From the NCBI RefSeq assembly GCF_004571025.1, contig NZ_SPQT01000002.1:496001-560000 (forward strand): 64,000 bases of DNA. The letters are read 5' to 3'. Each line of letters opens with the position of its first letter. Positions within the stretch are counted from its first letter, which is position 1. Source of the DNA: Bradyrhizobium niftali. Lineage in GTDB: Bacteria; Pseudomonadota; Alphaproteobacteria; Rhizobiales; Xanthobacteraceae. Positions 1 through 8,779 of this stretch are shown here, piece by piece. The notes under the pieces were generated by a model. It was not told the DNA's origin. It worked only from the letters and a program-made list of their open reading frames with translations, and searched no databases. The translations under genes were made by a program, and so were the position numbers.

Positions 1-58
1 GCAAGGCCATAGGGCGCGTATCGCCCTCGGTGCCATATGTGACGACGGCAAATTTCAT
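1..58 (-). CDS. N-terminus of a glycosyltransferase (partial)
   Basis: The first 58 bases read on the minus strand as an ATG start followed by MKFAVVTYGTEGDTRPMAL, running off the window edge. A short beta strand followed by a Gly-Thr-x-Gly-Asp turn at the extreme N-terminus is typical of GT1/GT28-type sugar transferases (UDP-glucuronosyl/rhamnosyltransferase-like, GT-B fold), where this loop lies near the nucleotide-sugar cleft. Only 19 residues are visible, so the family call is recognition from a short motif and the substrate cannot be guessed. It may be the last gene of the minus-strand run that includes the DUF1697 and hydrolase genes just to the right. Confidence 0.55.
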   Translation of the reverse strand, partial: MKFAVVTYGTEGDTRPMAL

Positions 59-127
59 CTTGAGCTACCCCGGGACAGAAGTCCTCCAGAACACAGGCGT
101 GAATTGATCTCCGGCGCGCCAGACGCG

Positions 128-640
128 TTAGAGCTCCGCGGCCATCTTCGCCAGCGTCGCGATCGTGTTCATGTTGCGCGCGGTGCCGGTTTTCGCGGCG
201 GGGATGACGAGCTTCGATGTCCCCATGCCCTCGCCGTAGTGGACGTAGATCTCGCGGCGGCCGAGGCGCAGCTCCTCGTTCTTCTGGCCGCGAATCCCGG
301 ACAGCGCATCCGCGGGCGGGGCCTTGTCGAGGAAGATCGCAACCGTGCGGTTGGGCGCGGCTTTCGGAAAGGGATTGTCGGCCGCGACTTGCGCCATTGC
401 GGCGGCGCTGCGCACGAGTACGCCAACCGGCGCACTGGCGTAGGCGTGGAGGCGCTGTTCGAGTGCGCTCTTGATCGCGGCTTCTGATTTGCGGCTGGTG
501 AAGACGACGTTGCCGCTCGCAATATAGGTGCGCACGGCGGCGAAGCCGAGCTCTTCGCACATCGCCTTGAGCTCGGTCATCGGCAGCTTGCCGGTGCCTC
601 CGACATTGACCGCGCGCAGCAGGGCTACGAACGCGGCCAT
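128..640 (-). CDS. DUF1697 family protein
   Basis: A 170-residue soluble protein beginning MAAFVALLRAVNVGGTGKLPM, the typical opening of DUF1697, followed by the ELKAMCEELGF and TYIASGNVVF segments that define the family. The biochemical role of this family is not established. No signal peptide or membrane segment is visible. It begins 7 bases after the stop of the alpha/beta hydrolase gene on the same strand, so the two are probably cotranscribed. The length matches the family, and ATG gives the full conserved N-terminus. Family membership is sure; function is unknown. Confidence 0.85.
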   Translation of the reverse strand: MAAFVALLRAVNVGGTGKLPMTELKAMCEELGFAAVRTYIASGNVVFTSRKSEAAIKSALEQRLHAYASAPVGVLVRSAAAMAQVAADNPFPKAAPNRTVAIFLDKAPPADALSGIRGQKNEELRLGRREIYVHYGEGMGTSKLVIPAAKTGTARNMNTIATLAKMAAEL

Positions 641-647
641 GTCAATC

Positions 648-1295
648 TCAGCGCACGTTGGCCAGGCGCATGTCGAGATACGCCGTGATGGTTTCCATCA
701 GCGGCTCGAGCTTGGCGTCGAAGAAGTGGTTGGCGCCGGGGATGACCTGCTGGTCGATCACGATGCCCTTCTGCGTCTTCAGCTTCTCGACCAGCGTGTT
801 GACGTCCTTGGGCGGCACCACCGCGTCCTTCTCGCCATGCACGATCAGGCCCGACGACGGGCAGGGCGCGAGGAACGAGAAGTCGTAGAGGTTGGCCGGC
901 GGCGCGATCGAGATGAAGCCTTCGACCTCGGGACGGCGCATCAGAAGCTGCATGCCGATCCAGGCGCCGAAGGAGAAGCCGGCGACCCAGCAGGCACGCG
1001 CTTCGGGATTGATGGTCTGCGCCCAGTCGAGCGCGGCCGCCGCATCCGACAATTCGCCGGTGCCGTGGTCGAACGAGCCCTGGCTGCGGCCGACGCCGCG
1101 GAAATTGAAGCGCAGCACGGAGAAGCCGCGATGCGCGAAGGCGTAGTAGCACTGGTACACGATCTGATGGTTCATCGTGCCGTGAAACTGCGGATGCGGA
1201 TGCAGGATCATCGCGATCGGCGCGTTCTTCTGCTTGGCCGGGTGATAGCGGCCTTCGAGGCGGCCAGCGGGGCCGGCGAAAATGACTTCAGGCAT
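648..1295 (-). CDS. alpha/beta hydrolase
   Basis: A 215-residue cytoplasmic alpha/beta hydrolase of the small COG2945-like group. The nucleophile elbow GFSFGAW (G-x-S-x-G) lies near residue 108, the acidic residue is in HGEKDAVVPP, and the catalytic histidine is in GANHFFD near the C-terminus, so the Ser-Asp-His triad is complete. HPHPQFHGTMNHQ near residue 34 is a characteristic N-terminal loop. There is no signal peptide. Its stop is 7 bases before the DUF1697 start, suggesting a two-gene operon. Esterase or thioesterase activity on a small substrate is likely, but the substrate is not deducible. Confidence 0.85.
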   Translation of the reverse strand: MPEVIFAGPAGRLEGRYHPAKQKNAPIAMILHPHPQFHGTMNHQIVYQCYYAFAHRGFSVLRFNFRGVGRSQGSFDHGTGELSDAAAALDWAQTINPEARACWVAGFSFGAWIGMQLLMRRPEVEGFISIAPPANLYDFSFLAPCPSSGLIVHGEKDAVVPPKDVNTLVEKLKTQKGIVIDQQVIPGANHFFDAKLEPLMETITAYLDMRLANVR

Positions 1296-1658
1296 GACGG
1301 TCTCTGATTGAGTCCCTTAGAGGTGATCCCTGCACAATCAACCGATTGTGGCTCCATCAGCCGTTTTCGCCGACGAAAGCACGAATGATGGGTGAAGAGG
1401 CGCCCTCGGATGATGCGCGAGTGCGCTGAACTGACGCGCGCCTTCTAACACGAGGCAAGGGTCAAAAAGCAAGCCTCTTCGACATCTCCCAATGCACTCA
1501 AGAGCTTAGCCGGTCATCGCCGCGCTATCTGCAGCGTGCCGCAGGTGACAGGCCGCAATCAGCCTCCAGCGAAGCGCCGACAAGCGCCGCCCGGCGTGCC
1601 GCTCAACCGATTGGAATCATGATTATTTATGGATCGAGCGCCAATCCCCGGCAACGAT
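1296..1658. other. 363-base gap without a recognised gene
   Basis: Gap between the start of the alpha/beta hydrolase gene and the stop of the LytTR gene, both on the minus strand. It should hold the promoter of the hydrolase operon and the 3' end of the LytTR transcript. A weak dyad (GAGGC/GCCTC around 1452-1477) has no T-run, so I do not call it a terminator. No convincing coding frame or RNA gene was seen. Confidence 0.5.
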
Positions 1659-2612
1659 TTACGCCGGCGCAATGCGGCCTCCGAGCGAAGCCACAGCCGG
1701 GCGGTAGCGCCGGCTGCCTCCGAGCGTCTGCCCGGTGTCGAAGGTGAGCTCGAAATCCCCCGAAGCCTTGAGGTCCACGCCGGTCACCCGTTCGAGATTG
1801 GCAAGCTTGGTCCGATGTACGCGAACGATGGCGAAGCGCGCCAGCTCGCCTTCCGCGCCCGCGAGCGTGCCCCGGATCAGGTGGTGGGTGCCGTCGGCGA
1901 GGCTGTATTCGATGTAGTTGCCGGCAGAAGCGACCCAGAGAATGTCGCGCGGAGCAACGCGAATGCGGCTGGTGCCGTCCCGCAGCCAGATCAGATCGGA
2001 GGACAGCGGCTGTTGCGAGGCGGTCGGCCGGGACAGAGCGGCGAATGCGGCATTCTTGAGCTCACGCCGGCTTTCGAACAGCCAGAGCGTGCCGCCGATC
2101 AGGGCAACGGCCACGGCGTCCTTGCGGAATTCGTACAGGACCGTCGCAAGCGAGAAGTGGAAGTCGTAGGTGCTCCCGGCGAGCCAGAGCGCGAGCTTCC
2201 GGATCCAGACCATGCCGGTGACGTGAAGGGTGGAGAAGCCGAGCAGGGCGATCGCTCCGATTCCGACCTGCGCGGAAAGGCCCGGTGTCCGGCGCATGCG
2301 GCGGACCGCCAGTACCAGTATCGGCAGCAGCAACAGGATGACGGCGACGCTCGACATCTCCCAGAACAGCCGCCGGCCGACGTCATAGCCGTCGCCGCGC
2401 CAGGCGGCGTCCTGCGCCCCTGAGAGCGCGTTGACGATTCCGATCGCGAGAGCGACGGCGGCAATCGCGACGAACATGGACCAGTCGCCGCCGCTGATCC
2501 CGAAAGGCCTGCCGCTCGTCCCAGCCGGCGGCGTCTCATCCCCTCGCGTCCGATCCTGATCCCGAACCGGCTCGACGCGCTCCGTTTGTCGGGCATTTTC
2601 GGTGTCAGCCAT
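1659..2612 (-). CDS. membrane-anchored LytTR-family transcriptional regulator
   Basis: A 317-residue protein with a polar 45-residue N-terminus, four predicted membrane helices (about residues 46-66, 84-105, 116-138 and 168-184) and a C-terminal LytTR DNA-binding domain (about 215-312). In that domain IRVAPRDILWVASAGNYIEY, the later RVHRTKLANL segment and SRRYRP near the end match LytTR strands. There is no phosphoacceptor receiver domain, so signal input would come from the membrane part. The gene is divergent from an acyltransferase gene with only 44 bases between start codons, making that gene and itself the obvious targets (inference). The ATG start overlaps no neighbour. The signal sensed is unknown. 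Confidence 0.85.
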   Translation of the reverse strand: MADTENARQTERVEPVRDQDRTRGDETPPAGTSGRPFGISGGDWSMFVAIAAVALAIGIVNALSGAQDAAWRGDGYDVGRRLFWEMSSVAVILLLLPILVLAVRRMRRTPGLSAQVGIGAIALLGFSTLHVTGMVWIRKLALWLAGSTYDFHFSLATVLYEFRKDAVAVALIGGTLWLFESRRELKNAAFAALSRPTASQQPLSSDLIWLRDGTSRIRVAPRDILWVASAGNYIEYSLADGTHHLIRGTLAGAEGELARFAIVRVHRTKLANLERVTGVDLKASGDFELTFDTGQTLGGSRRYRPAVASLGGRIAPA

Positions 2613-2656
2613 GGCCCCAAAACCGCGTTTGTCGTCCCGTCAAGGAGCAGAAAACC

Positions 2657-3850
2657 ATGTCAACACCGCAGCAACTCTCACCCCCGGAACGACGCGTCGA
2701 TCTGGACTGGGTGCGGATCTTAGCCTTCGGGCTTCTGATCTTCTACCACGTCGGCATGCTCTACGTGTCCTGGGGGTTTCACATCAAGAGCGTGCACCGG
2801 CTGACCTGGCTCGAGCCGGTGATGCTGGTGCTCAATCCATGGCGGCTGTCGCTGCTGTTCCTTGTCTCCGGGGTCGCCAGCCGTTTCATGCTGGGAAAGT
2901 ACGGGCTCGCCGCCTTCGCCCGCGCGCGGTCGGCACGGCTCTTGATCCCGCTGATCTTCGGCATGCTCGTAATCGTGCCGCCGCAATCCTACCTCCAGAT
3001 CGTCGAGAGCCTCGGCTATCCCCAAGGCTTCGTCGATTTCTACATCCACCACTACCTGGCGTTCGGCTCGCAATTCTGTCCGAACCCCTGCATCGTGCTG
3101 CCGACCTGGAACCATCTCTGGTTCGTGGTCTATCTGTGGGTCTACACCATGGCCCTGGTCGGCGTGCTGTCCCTGTGGCCGGCGGCCGCGGACTGGATCG
3201 GCGAGAGGGTGGCGGCCGTGCTCGCCGGGCCATGGCTGCTGGTGCTGCCGTGCCTGCTGTTTGCAGCCTGGCGGCTGTTTCTGTCGCCGGTCTTCCCGTC
3301 GACGCATGCGCTGTTCGGCGACTGGTACAACCACGCGGACCATGCGACCGCGTTCCTGATCGGCTTCCTGCTCGCACGGCAGGACGGCATCTGGCGCGAC
3401 ATCGAGCGGCATCGGTGGGCGGCGCTGACGCTTGCAGCCGCCTGCTTCGCCGCCTTCGTCCTCGTTTATGCCGGCTTGTTCCCGCGGTCGTCGATGCTGA
3501 GATGGTTCGCCGGCTCGGTCTATGGCTGCTACCAATGGCTGGCGATGGCGGCGGTGCTCGGCTTTGCGCGACGCCATTTGACGGCCGATAGCCCCATGCG
3601 CCGCTATCTGACCGATGCGATCTTTCCCTATTACATCGTGCATCAGACCGCGATCATCGTGATTGCGCACGCGCTGCGGGACAGTGGACTGTCAGCCGGC
3701 AGCGAGGCCGCAATCGTAATTGCCGGCACCGCGCTCACTTGTTTCGCCAGCTACGAGATTGCGCGCCGGATCGCCTGGCTGCGTCCGCTGTTCGGATTGC
3801 GGATGGAGACCCGTTCCGCGGCCGGGATCGCGCGAGAGCAGCCGGCCTGA
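2657..3850 (+). CDS. acyltransferase family 3 membrane protein
   Basis: A 397-residue polytopic membrane protein of the acyltransferase_3 (OafA/OpgC-like) family. The N-terminal helix has the family pattern RRVDLDWVRILAFGLLIFYH with the invariant histidine, and about ten hydrophobic segments follow. These enzymes move O-acyl groups (acetyl, succinyl) onto cell-surface glycans or periplasmic glucans. The opening and topology resemble OpgC-type glucan modifiers, but the acceptor cannot be read from sequence. Divergent from the membrane LytTR regulator, which probably controls it. A strong AAGGAG ribosome site sits about 8 bases ahead of the ATG. Confidence 0.85.
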   Translation: MSTPQQLSPPERRVDLDWVRILAFGLLIFYHVGMLYVSWGFHIKSVHRLTWLEPVMLVLNPWRLSLLFLVSGVASRFMLGKYGLAAFARARSARLLIPLIFGMLVIVPPQSYLQIVESLGYPQGFVDFYIHHYLAFGSQFCPNPCIVLPTWNHLWFVVYLWVYTMALVGVLSLWPAAADWIGERVAAVLAGPWLLVLPCLLFAAWRLFLSPVFPSTHALFGDWYNHADHATAFLIGFLLARQDGIWRDIERHRWAALTLAAACFAAFVLVYAGLFPRSSMLRWFAGSVYGCYQWLAMAAVLGFARRHLTADSPMRRYLTDAIFPYYIVHQTAIIVIAHALRDSGLSAGSEAAIVIAGTALTCFASYEIARRIAWLRPLFGLRMETRSAAGIAREQPA

Positions 3851-3901
3851 TCTGCGCCGGGTTCCGATTGGCGCGATGGCAAAAGGTGCTAAGAGGGCCA
3901 C

Positions 3902-5041
3902 ATGCCGACCCGCGTCTATCTCGACTGGAATGCGACCACGCCGCTGCGCTCCGAGGCGCGGGCGGCGATGGTCGCGGCCTATGACCTCGTCGGCAATCCG
4001 TCTTCGGTCCATGCTGAGGGGCGGGAGGCGCGACGCCTCGTCGAGGAAGCGCGCTCCACTTTGGCGAGCGCTGTCGGCGCCCTGCCGCGGAATGTCGTCT
4101 TCACCTCCGCCGGAACCGAGGCCAATGCGCTGGCGCTGTCGCCTGGTCTGCGGGGACCGTCCGGCGGCCCCGTCGAACGCCTGCTGGTCTCTGCCGTCGA
4201 GCATGCCTCGGTGCTGGCAGGCGGCCGGTTCCCGGCGGACAAGGTCGGTCATATCAGGGTGACGCGTGCCGGCGTGGTCGATCTCGACCATCTCACGGCG
4301 TTGCTGAAGGACGGCCCACCGACGCTGGTGTCGATCATGGCGGCCAACAACGAAACCGGCGCGCTCCAGCCGGCCGCGGAAGCCGCCGGGATCGTTCACG
4401 ACGCAGGGGGCCTCCTGCATGTCGACGCGATCCAGGCACTTGGCAAAATTGCGTTCAATATTAACGCGGTAGGCGCGGACCTTGCGACCTTTTCTGCACA
4501 CAAGATCGGCGGGCCCAAGGGCATCGGCGCGCTGGTCGTGGCGGAGGGGGTTTCCGGGGTGGAACCGTTGCTCAGAGGGGGCGGGCAGGAGCTCAACCGC
4601 CGGGCCGGAACCGAGAATGTCGCCGGCATTGCCGGCTTCGGCGCGGCGGTAAGGGCCGCGCTTCAGGCTTTGCCGGAGGATGCAAAGCGGATGGCAACCC
4701 TCAGAGATCGCTTGGAAAATGGCATCCGGGCGATCGCCGGAGCGACGATCTTCTCTGACAATACTGAGCGGTTGCCAAATACCATCCTGTTCACCGCACC
4801 CGGCCTGAAGGCCGAGACGGCGGTGATCGGCTTCGACCTCGAAGGCATCGCGGTCTCCTCCGGCTCGGCGTGTTCTTCGGGCAAGGTCCAATCGTCCCAC
4901 GTGCTGTCCGCCATGGGATTCGACCCGGCGGTCGCCCAGGGAGCGGTGCGCCTCAGTCTTGGCTGGTCTACGGAACCGGACGACATCAATAGGGCGTTAG
5001 AGGCTTGGCGAAAGCTTGGTAATACCCTACTTAGAGAGTAA
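3902..5041 (+). CDS. cysteine desulfurase, IscS/NifS type
   Basis: A 379-residue PLP enzyme that takes sulfur from L-cysteine and hands it as a persulfide to Fe-S or thio-cofactor assembly. It opens with the class I signature RVYLDWNATTPLR. The histidine that stacks on PLP is in SAVEHASVL, the Schiff-base lysine is in TFSAHKIGGPKG, and the catalytic cysteine sits on the mobile loop SSGSACSSGK near residue 324. The loop is of the IscS/NifS class, distinct from the SufS class found further down the same operon. It is 113 bases upstream of sufB and is the first gene of the Fe-S cluster operon, although a promoter may lie between them. Confidence 0.93.
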   Translation: MPTRVYLDWNATTPLRSEARAAMVAAYDLVGNPSSVHAEGREARRLVEEARSTLASAVGALPRNVVFTSAGTEANALALSPGLRGPSGGPVERLLVSAVEHASVLAGGRFPADKVGHIRVTRAGVVDLDHLTALLKDGPPTLVSIMAANNETGALQPAAEAAGIVHDAGGLLHVDAIQALGKIAFNINAVGADLATFSAHKIGGPKGIGALVVAEGVSGVEPLLRGGGQELNRRAGTENVAGIAGFGAAVRAALQALPEDAKRMATLRDRLENGIRAIAGATIFSDNTERLPNTILFTAPGLKAETAVIGFDLEGIAVSSGSACSSGKVQSSHVLSAMGFDPAVAQGAVRLSLGWSTEPDDINRALEAWRKLGNTLLRE

Positions 5042-5056
5042 GCGACGAAACACGGC

Positions 5057-5070
5057 TTGAACGGTTCTAA
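5057..5070. promoter_or_regulatory. possible Irr/ICE-like dyad upstream of sufB
   Basis: The bases TTGAACGGTTCTAA form a GAA-N3-TTC dyad with an A/T-rich right flank, in the 113-base gap before sufB. This resembles the iron control element bound by Irr in rhizobia, whose core is a GAA-N3-TTC dyad; the left flank matches poorly. The position is suitable for iron control of the suf genes. This is motif resemblance only. Confidence 0.3.
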
Positions 5071-5154
5071 GCGCGTGCTTTCGGCCAGAAAACATCGTAA
5101 TAGTCGTCCGACTTTGATCCACCGCGGTCCTTGAAACCGCGAGCGGAGGATAGA

Positions 5155-6651
5155 ATGCCAGCCGTGCAAGAGACGGTCGAGCGCGTGAAGCGCATCGACG
5201 TCGATCAGTATCGTTATGGGTTTGAGACCCTGATCGAGTCCGACAAGGCCCCCAAGGGGCTGTCGGAAGAGACCGTCAAGTTCATTTCCGAGAAGAAGAA
5301 CGAACCCGCCTGGATGCTCCAGTGGCGGCTTGAGGCCTATCGGCGCTGGCTGACCATGACCGAGCCGACCTGGGCGCGCGTCGACTATCCCAAGATCGAC
5401 TTCCAGGACCTCTATTACTATTCGGCGCCGAAGCCGAAGAAGACGATCAGCTCGCTCGACGAGATCGATCCGGAGATCCTGAAGACCTACGAGAAGCTCG
5501 GCATTCCCTTGCGGGAAGTCGCCATGCTCGAAGGTGTCGAGCCCAAGGTGGGCGAGGAAGACCCGGCCCGCCGCAAGATCGCGGTCGACGCGGTGTTCGA
5601 CTCGGTTTCGGTTGCGACCACCTTCAAGGCGGAGCTGAAGAAGGCCGGCGTGATCTTCATGCCGATCTCGGAGGCGATCCGCGAGCATCCCGAGCTGGTG
5701 CAGAAATATCTCGGCTCCGTGGTACCGACCTCGGACAATTTCTACGCGACGCTGAACTCGGCGGTGTTCTCCGACGGCTCGTTCGTCTACGTGCCGCCGG
5801 GCGTGCGCTGCCCGATGGAGCTGTCGACCTATTTCCGCATCAACGAGCGCAACACCGGCCAGTTCGAACGCACGCTGATCATCGCGGACAAGGGCTCCTA
5901 CGTCAGCTATCTCGAAGGCTGCACCGCGCCGCAGCGCGACGAGAACCAGCTGCATGCCGCCGTGGTCGAGCTCGTGGCGCATGATGACGCCGAGATCAAA
6001 TATTCGACGGTGCAGAACTGGTACCCGGGCAACTCGGAAGGCAAGGGCGGCATCTACAATTTCGTCACCAAGCGTGGCGACTGCCGCGGCGACCGCTCCA
6101 AGATCTCCTGGACCCAGGTCGAGACCGGCTCCGCCATCACCTGGAAGTATCCGAGCTGCATCCTGCGCGGCGATAACTCGAGCGGCGAATTCTATTCGAT
6201 CGCGATCTCGAACGGCTACCAGCAGGTCGATTCGGGCACCAAGATGATCCATCTCGGCAAGAACACGTCGAGCCGGATCATCTCGAAGGGCATCGCGGCC
6301 GGCAAGTCGCAGAACACCTATCGTGGGCTCGTGACCGCGCATCGCAAGGCAACCGGCGCGCGCAACTTCACCGCCTGCGACTCGCTGCTGATCGGCGACA
6401 AATGCGGCGCGCACACCGTGCCGTACATCGAGGCCAAGAACTCCTCGGCGACGTTCGAGCACGAGGCGACGACCTCGAAGATCTCCGAGGACGTGCTGTT
6501 CTACTGCATCCAGCGCGGTCTTTCGCAGGAAGAGGCCGTCGGCCTCGTCGTCAACGGCTTCGTCAAGGACGTGCTCCAGCAGCTCCCGATGGAGTTCGCG
6601 GTGGAAGCGCAGAAGCTGATCTCGATTTCGCTCGAAGGGTCGGTCGGTTAA
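5155..6651 (+). CDS. sufB: Fe-S cluster assembly scaffold SufB
   Basis: A 498-residue SufB, the scaffold subunit of the SufBC2D complex on which clusters are built. The family core runs from about residue 40 to the end. It includes the conserved cysteine-bearing stretch [14 protein letters not shown], the motif [12 protein letters not shown] and the late segment [11 protein letters not shown]. The start at 5155 is preferred over an upstream in-frame TTG at 5131, because GGAGGA lies 4 bases ahead of this ATG and the N-terminus [19 protein letters not shown] then matches family length. The complex is completed by SufC and SufD immediately downstream. Confidence 0.97.
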   Translation: MPAVQETVERVKRIDVDQYRYGFETLIESDKAPKGLSEETVKFISEKKNEPAWMLQWRLEAYRRWLTMTEPTWARVDYPKIDFQDLYYYSAPKPKKTISSLDEIDPEILKTYEKLGIPLREVAMLEGVEPKVGEEDPARRKIAVDAVFDSVSVATTFKAELKKAGVIFMPISEAIREHPELVQKYLGSVVPTSDNFYATLNSAVFSDGSFVYVPPGVRCPMELSTYFRINERNTGQFERTLIIADKGSYVSYLEGCTAPQRDENQLHAAVVELVAHDDAEIKYSTVQNWYPGNSEGKGGIYNFVTKRGDCRGDRSKISWTQVETGSAITWKYPSCILRGDNSSGEFYSIAISNGYQQVDSGTKMIHLGKNTSSRIISKGIAAGKSQNTYRGLVTAHRKATGARNFTACDSLLIGDKCGAHTVPYIEAKNSSATFEHEATTSKISEDVLFYCIQRGLSQEEAVGLVVNGFVKDVLQQLPMEFAVEAQKLISISLEGSVG

Positions 6652-6712
6652 CACCGACCCTCGCGGTGCGCCTCGGCGCTCCATGCATCATTTGAATAGA
6701 CTGGACACCAAA

Positions 6713-7462
6713 ATGGCTTTGCTTGAAGTGAAAGACCTGAAGGTTCGTGTCGAGGAGCGTGAGATCCTCCACGGGCTGACGCTGACCGTGAACGAAGGCG
6801 AGGTGCACGCGATCATGGGGCCGAACGGCTCCGGCAAGTCGACGCTCTCGCACGTCATCGCCGGCAAGCCCGGCTATGAAGTCACCGACGGCCAGATCCT
6901 GTTCAAGGGCGAGGACCTCCTGGAGATGGCCCCCGAAGAGCGCGCCGCCAAGGGCGTGTTCCTGGCGTTCCAGTATCCGGTGGAAATCCCCGGCGTCGCC
7001 ACCATGAATTTCCTGCGCACCGCGCTCAACGCGCAGCGCAAGGCGCGTGGCGAGGATGAGTATTCGACCCCTGACTTCCTGAAGAAGGTCCGCGAGGTCT
7101 CGAAGTCGCTGAACATTCCGCAGGACATGCTCAAGCGCGGCGTCAACGTCGGCTTCTCCGGCGGCGAGAAGAAGCGCAACGAAGTGCTCCAGATGGCGCT
7201 GTTCGAGCCGAGCCTGTGCATCCTCGACGAGATGGATTCCGGCCTCGACATCGACGCGCTGCGGATTGCGGCCGACGGCGTCAACGCGCTGCGTTCGCCG
7301 AAGCGCGCGATGGTCGTCATCACCCATTACCAGCGGCTCCTCAACTACATCGTGCCCGACGTCGTGCACGTGATGTCGAAGGGCCGTGTCGTGAAGAGCG
7401 GCGGCAAGGAGCTGGCGCTGGAGCTGGAAGCGTCCGGTTACACCCAGTTCGAGGCCGCGTAA
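6713..7462 (+). CDS. sufC: Fe-S assembly ATPase SufC
   Basis: A 249-residue ABC-type ATPase that drives the SufBCD scaffold. Walker A is GPNGSGKST near residue 36, the Q-loop lies in LAFQYPVEIPG, the ABC signature is FSGGEKKRNE (the variant typical of SufC) and Walker B is CILDEMDSGLD, followed by the H-loop in VVITHYQRL. No membrane segment is present, as expected for a soluble Suf ATPase. The ATG at 6713 is chosen over one at 6683 because MALLEVKDLKVRVE is the normal SufC N-terminus. Separated from sufB by 61 bases and from sufD by 12. Confidence 0.97.
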   Translation: MALLEVKDLKVRVEEREILHGLTLTVNEGEVHAIMGPNGSGKSTLSHVIAGKPGYEVTDGQILFKGEDLLEMAPEERAAKGVFLAFQYPVEIPGVATMNFLRTALNAQRKARGEDEYSTPDFLKKVREVSKSLNIPQDMLKRGVNVGFSGGEKKRNEVLQMALFEPSLCILDEMDSGLDIDALRIAADGVNALRSPKRAMVVITHYQRLLNYIVPDVVHVMSKGRVVKSGGKELALELEASGYTQFEAA

Positions 7463-7474
7463 GGATTATTTGGG

Positions 7475-8779
7475 ATGAACGTTGCTGTGGCAAAGACGGG
7501 AAACGGCCGCGCGGTGAGCGATCTCTTCGCCAGCGCCGAAGGCCGCTTGCCGGGGTCGCCGGCGGTCATTGCGGCGCGCCGCGAGGCGTTCGAGACCTAT
7601 GAGCGTCTCGGCCTGCCGCATCGCCGGATCGAGGAATGGAAATACACCGACCTGCGCGCGCTGGTCGGCGAGGTGCTGCCGCTGGCAGCCGCGCCCGATG
7701 CGGCCGCGCTGAAACGCGCCGCGGACGCCGTGAAGGCCCATGCGATCGCTGGCGCGCGCAAGCTGGTGCTGGTCGATGGCGTGTTCGTGGCTGATCTGTC
7801 CGACGTCAAGGCGCTCGTCTCCGAGGTCGGTCTCAAGACGCTCCGGGAGACGCTGGAGAAGGATGCCGCTCTCCTGAAGACGGTGTCTACCGACGCCGTG
7901 ATCGAGCTGAACGCGGCGATGGCGACCGATGGCGTCGTGCTGTCGATTGCCGATGGCGCGCAACTGTCTGCGCCGATCCAGATCATCCACGTCGCGATGG
8001 CTGCGTCAGCTTCGGCCTTCACCCGCTCGCAGCTCGCGGTCGGGAACGGCGCTCGCGCCACCATCATCGAAAGCTTCGTGGCAGCCGGCGCCAAGGCCTA
8101 CCAGGTCAGTGACGCCGTGATCGTGACCATCGGCGACAACGCCGACGTCGCGCATATCCGCCTGTTGGACGATGCGCCTGACGCGGTGAACATCACCTCG
8201 CAATTCGTCACCGTCGGCGCCAACACCAAGGTCAACTTCTTCAACATGACCACCGGCGCGGCTGTGAGCCGCCTTCAGGGCTTCATCACGCTGGCGGGCG
8301 AGGGCAGCGAGCTCGCGATCAACGGCGTGAATCTCCTGAAGAAGACGGAGCATGGCGACACCACGCTTGTCGTCGATCATGCCGTGCCGAACTGCGTCAG
8401 CCGCGAGATCTTCCGCGCTGTGATCGACGATCGCGCCCATTCTGTGTTCCAGGGCCGCATCATCGTCCGTCCCGACGCGCAGAAGACCGACGGCAAGATG
8501 ATGACCCGCGCGCTGTTGCTCTCGGACGAAGCGGAAGCCGACAACAAGCCCGAGCTCGAGATCTTCGCCGACGACGTCTCCTGCGGCCACGGCGCCACTG
8601 CCGGTGCGCTGGACGACAGCCTGTTGTTCTATCTGAAGGCGCGCGGCCTGCCCGAGAAGCAGGCCCAGGCGCTGCTGATCCAGGCCTTCGTGGGCGAAGC
8701 GATCGAGCAGATCGCCGACGACGGCCTGCGCGAGCACGTGATCGGCATTGCCGAGCGCTGGCTGGAGCGGAGGTCATGA
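7475..8779 (+). CDS. sufD: Fe-S cluster assembly protein SufD
   Basis: A 434-residue SufD, the SufB-like partner that completes the SufBC2D scaffold. The N-terminal part carries GLPHRRIEEWKYTDLRAL, a standard SufD signature, and the C-terminal beta-helix core ends with DDVSCGHGATAGALDDSLLF, which contains the conserved cysteine and histidine placed at the SufB-SufD interface in studied complexes. The stop codon overlaps the sufS start (ATGA), so translation is probably coupled. The N-terminal 100 residues are alanine-rich and less conserved, as usual for this subunit. Confidence 0.95.
   Translation: MNVAVAKTGNGRAVSDLFASAEGRLPGSPAVIAARREAFETYERLGLPHRRIEEWKYTDLRALVGEVLPLAAAPDAAALKRAADAVKAHAIAGARKLVLVDGVFVADLSDVKALVSEVGLKTLRETLEKDAALLKTVSTDAVIELNAAMATDGVVLSIADGAQLSAPIQIIHVAMAASASAFTRSQLAVGNGARATIIESFVAAGAKAYQVSDAVIVTIGDNADVAHIRLLDDAPDAVNITSQFVTVGANTKVNFFNMTTGAAVSRLQGFITLAGEGSELAINGVNLLKKTEHGDTTLVVDHAVPNCVSREIFRAVIDDRAHSVFQGRIIVRPDAQKTDGKMMTRALLLSDEAEADNKPELEIFADDVSCGHGATAGALDDSLLFYLKARGLPEKQAQALLIQAFVGEAIEQIADDGLREHVIGIAERWLERRS

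Noticed and set aside
1452..1477. GAGGC/GCCTC dyad as a terminator
   Set aside because: Five-base stem, long loop and no T-run.
4663..6684. 673-residue minus-strand frame across the iscS-like gene and sufB
   Set aside because: It is the antisense of clear Fe-S assembly genes and is rich in R, H, D, L and V in the way shadow frames of high-GC genes are. No domain is visible.
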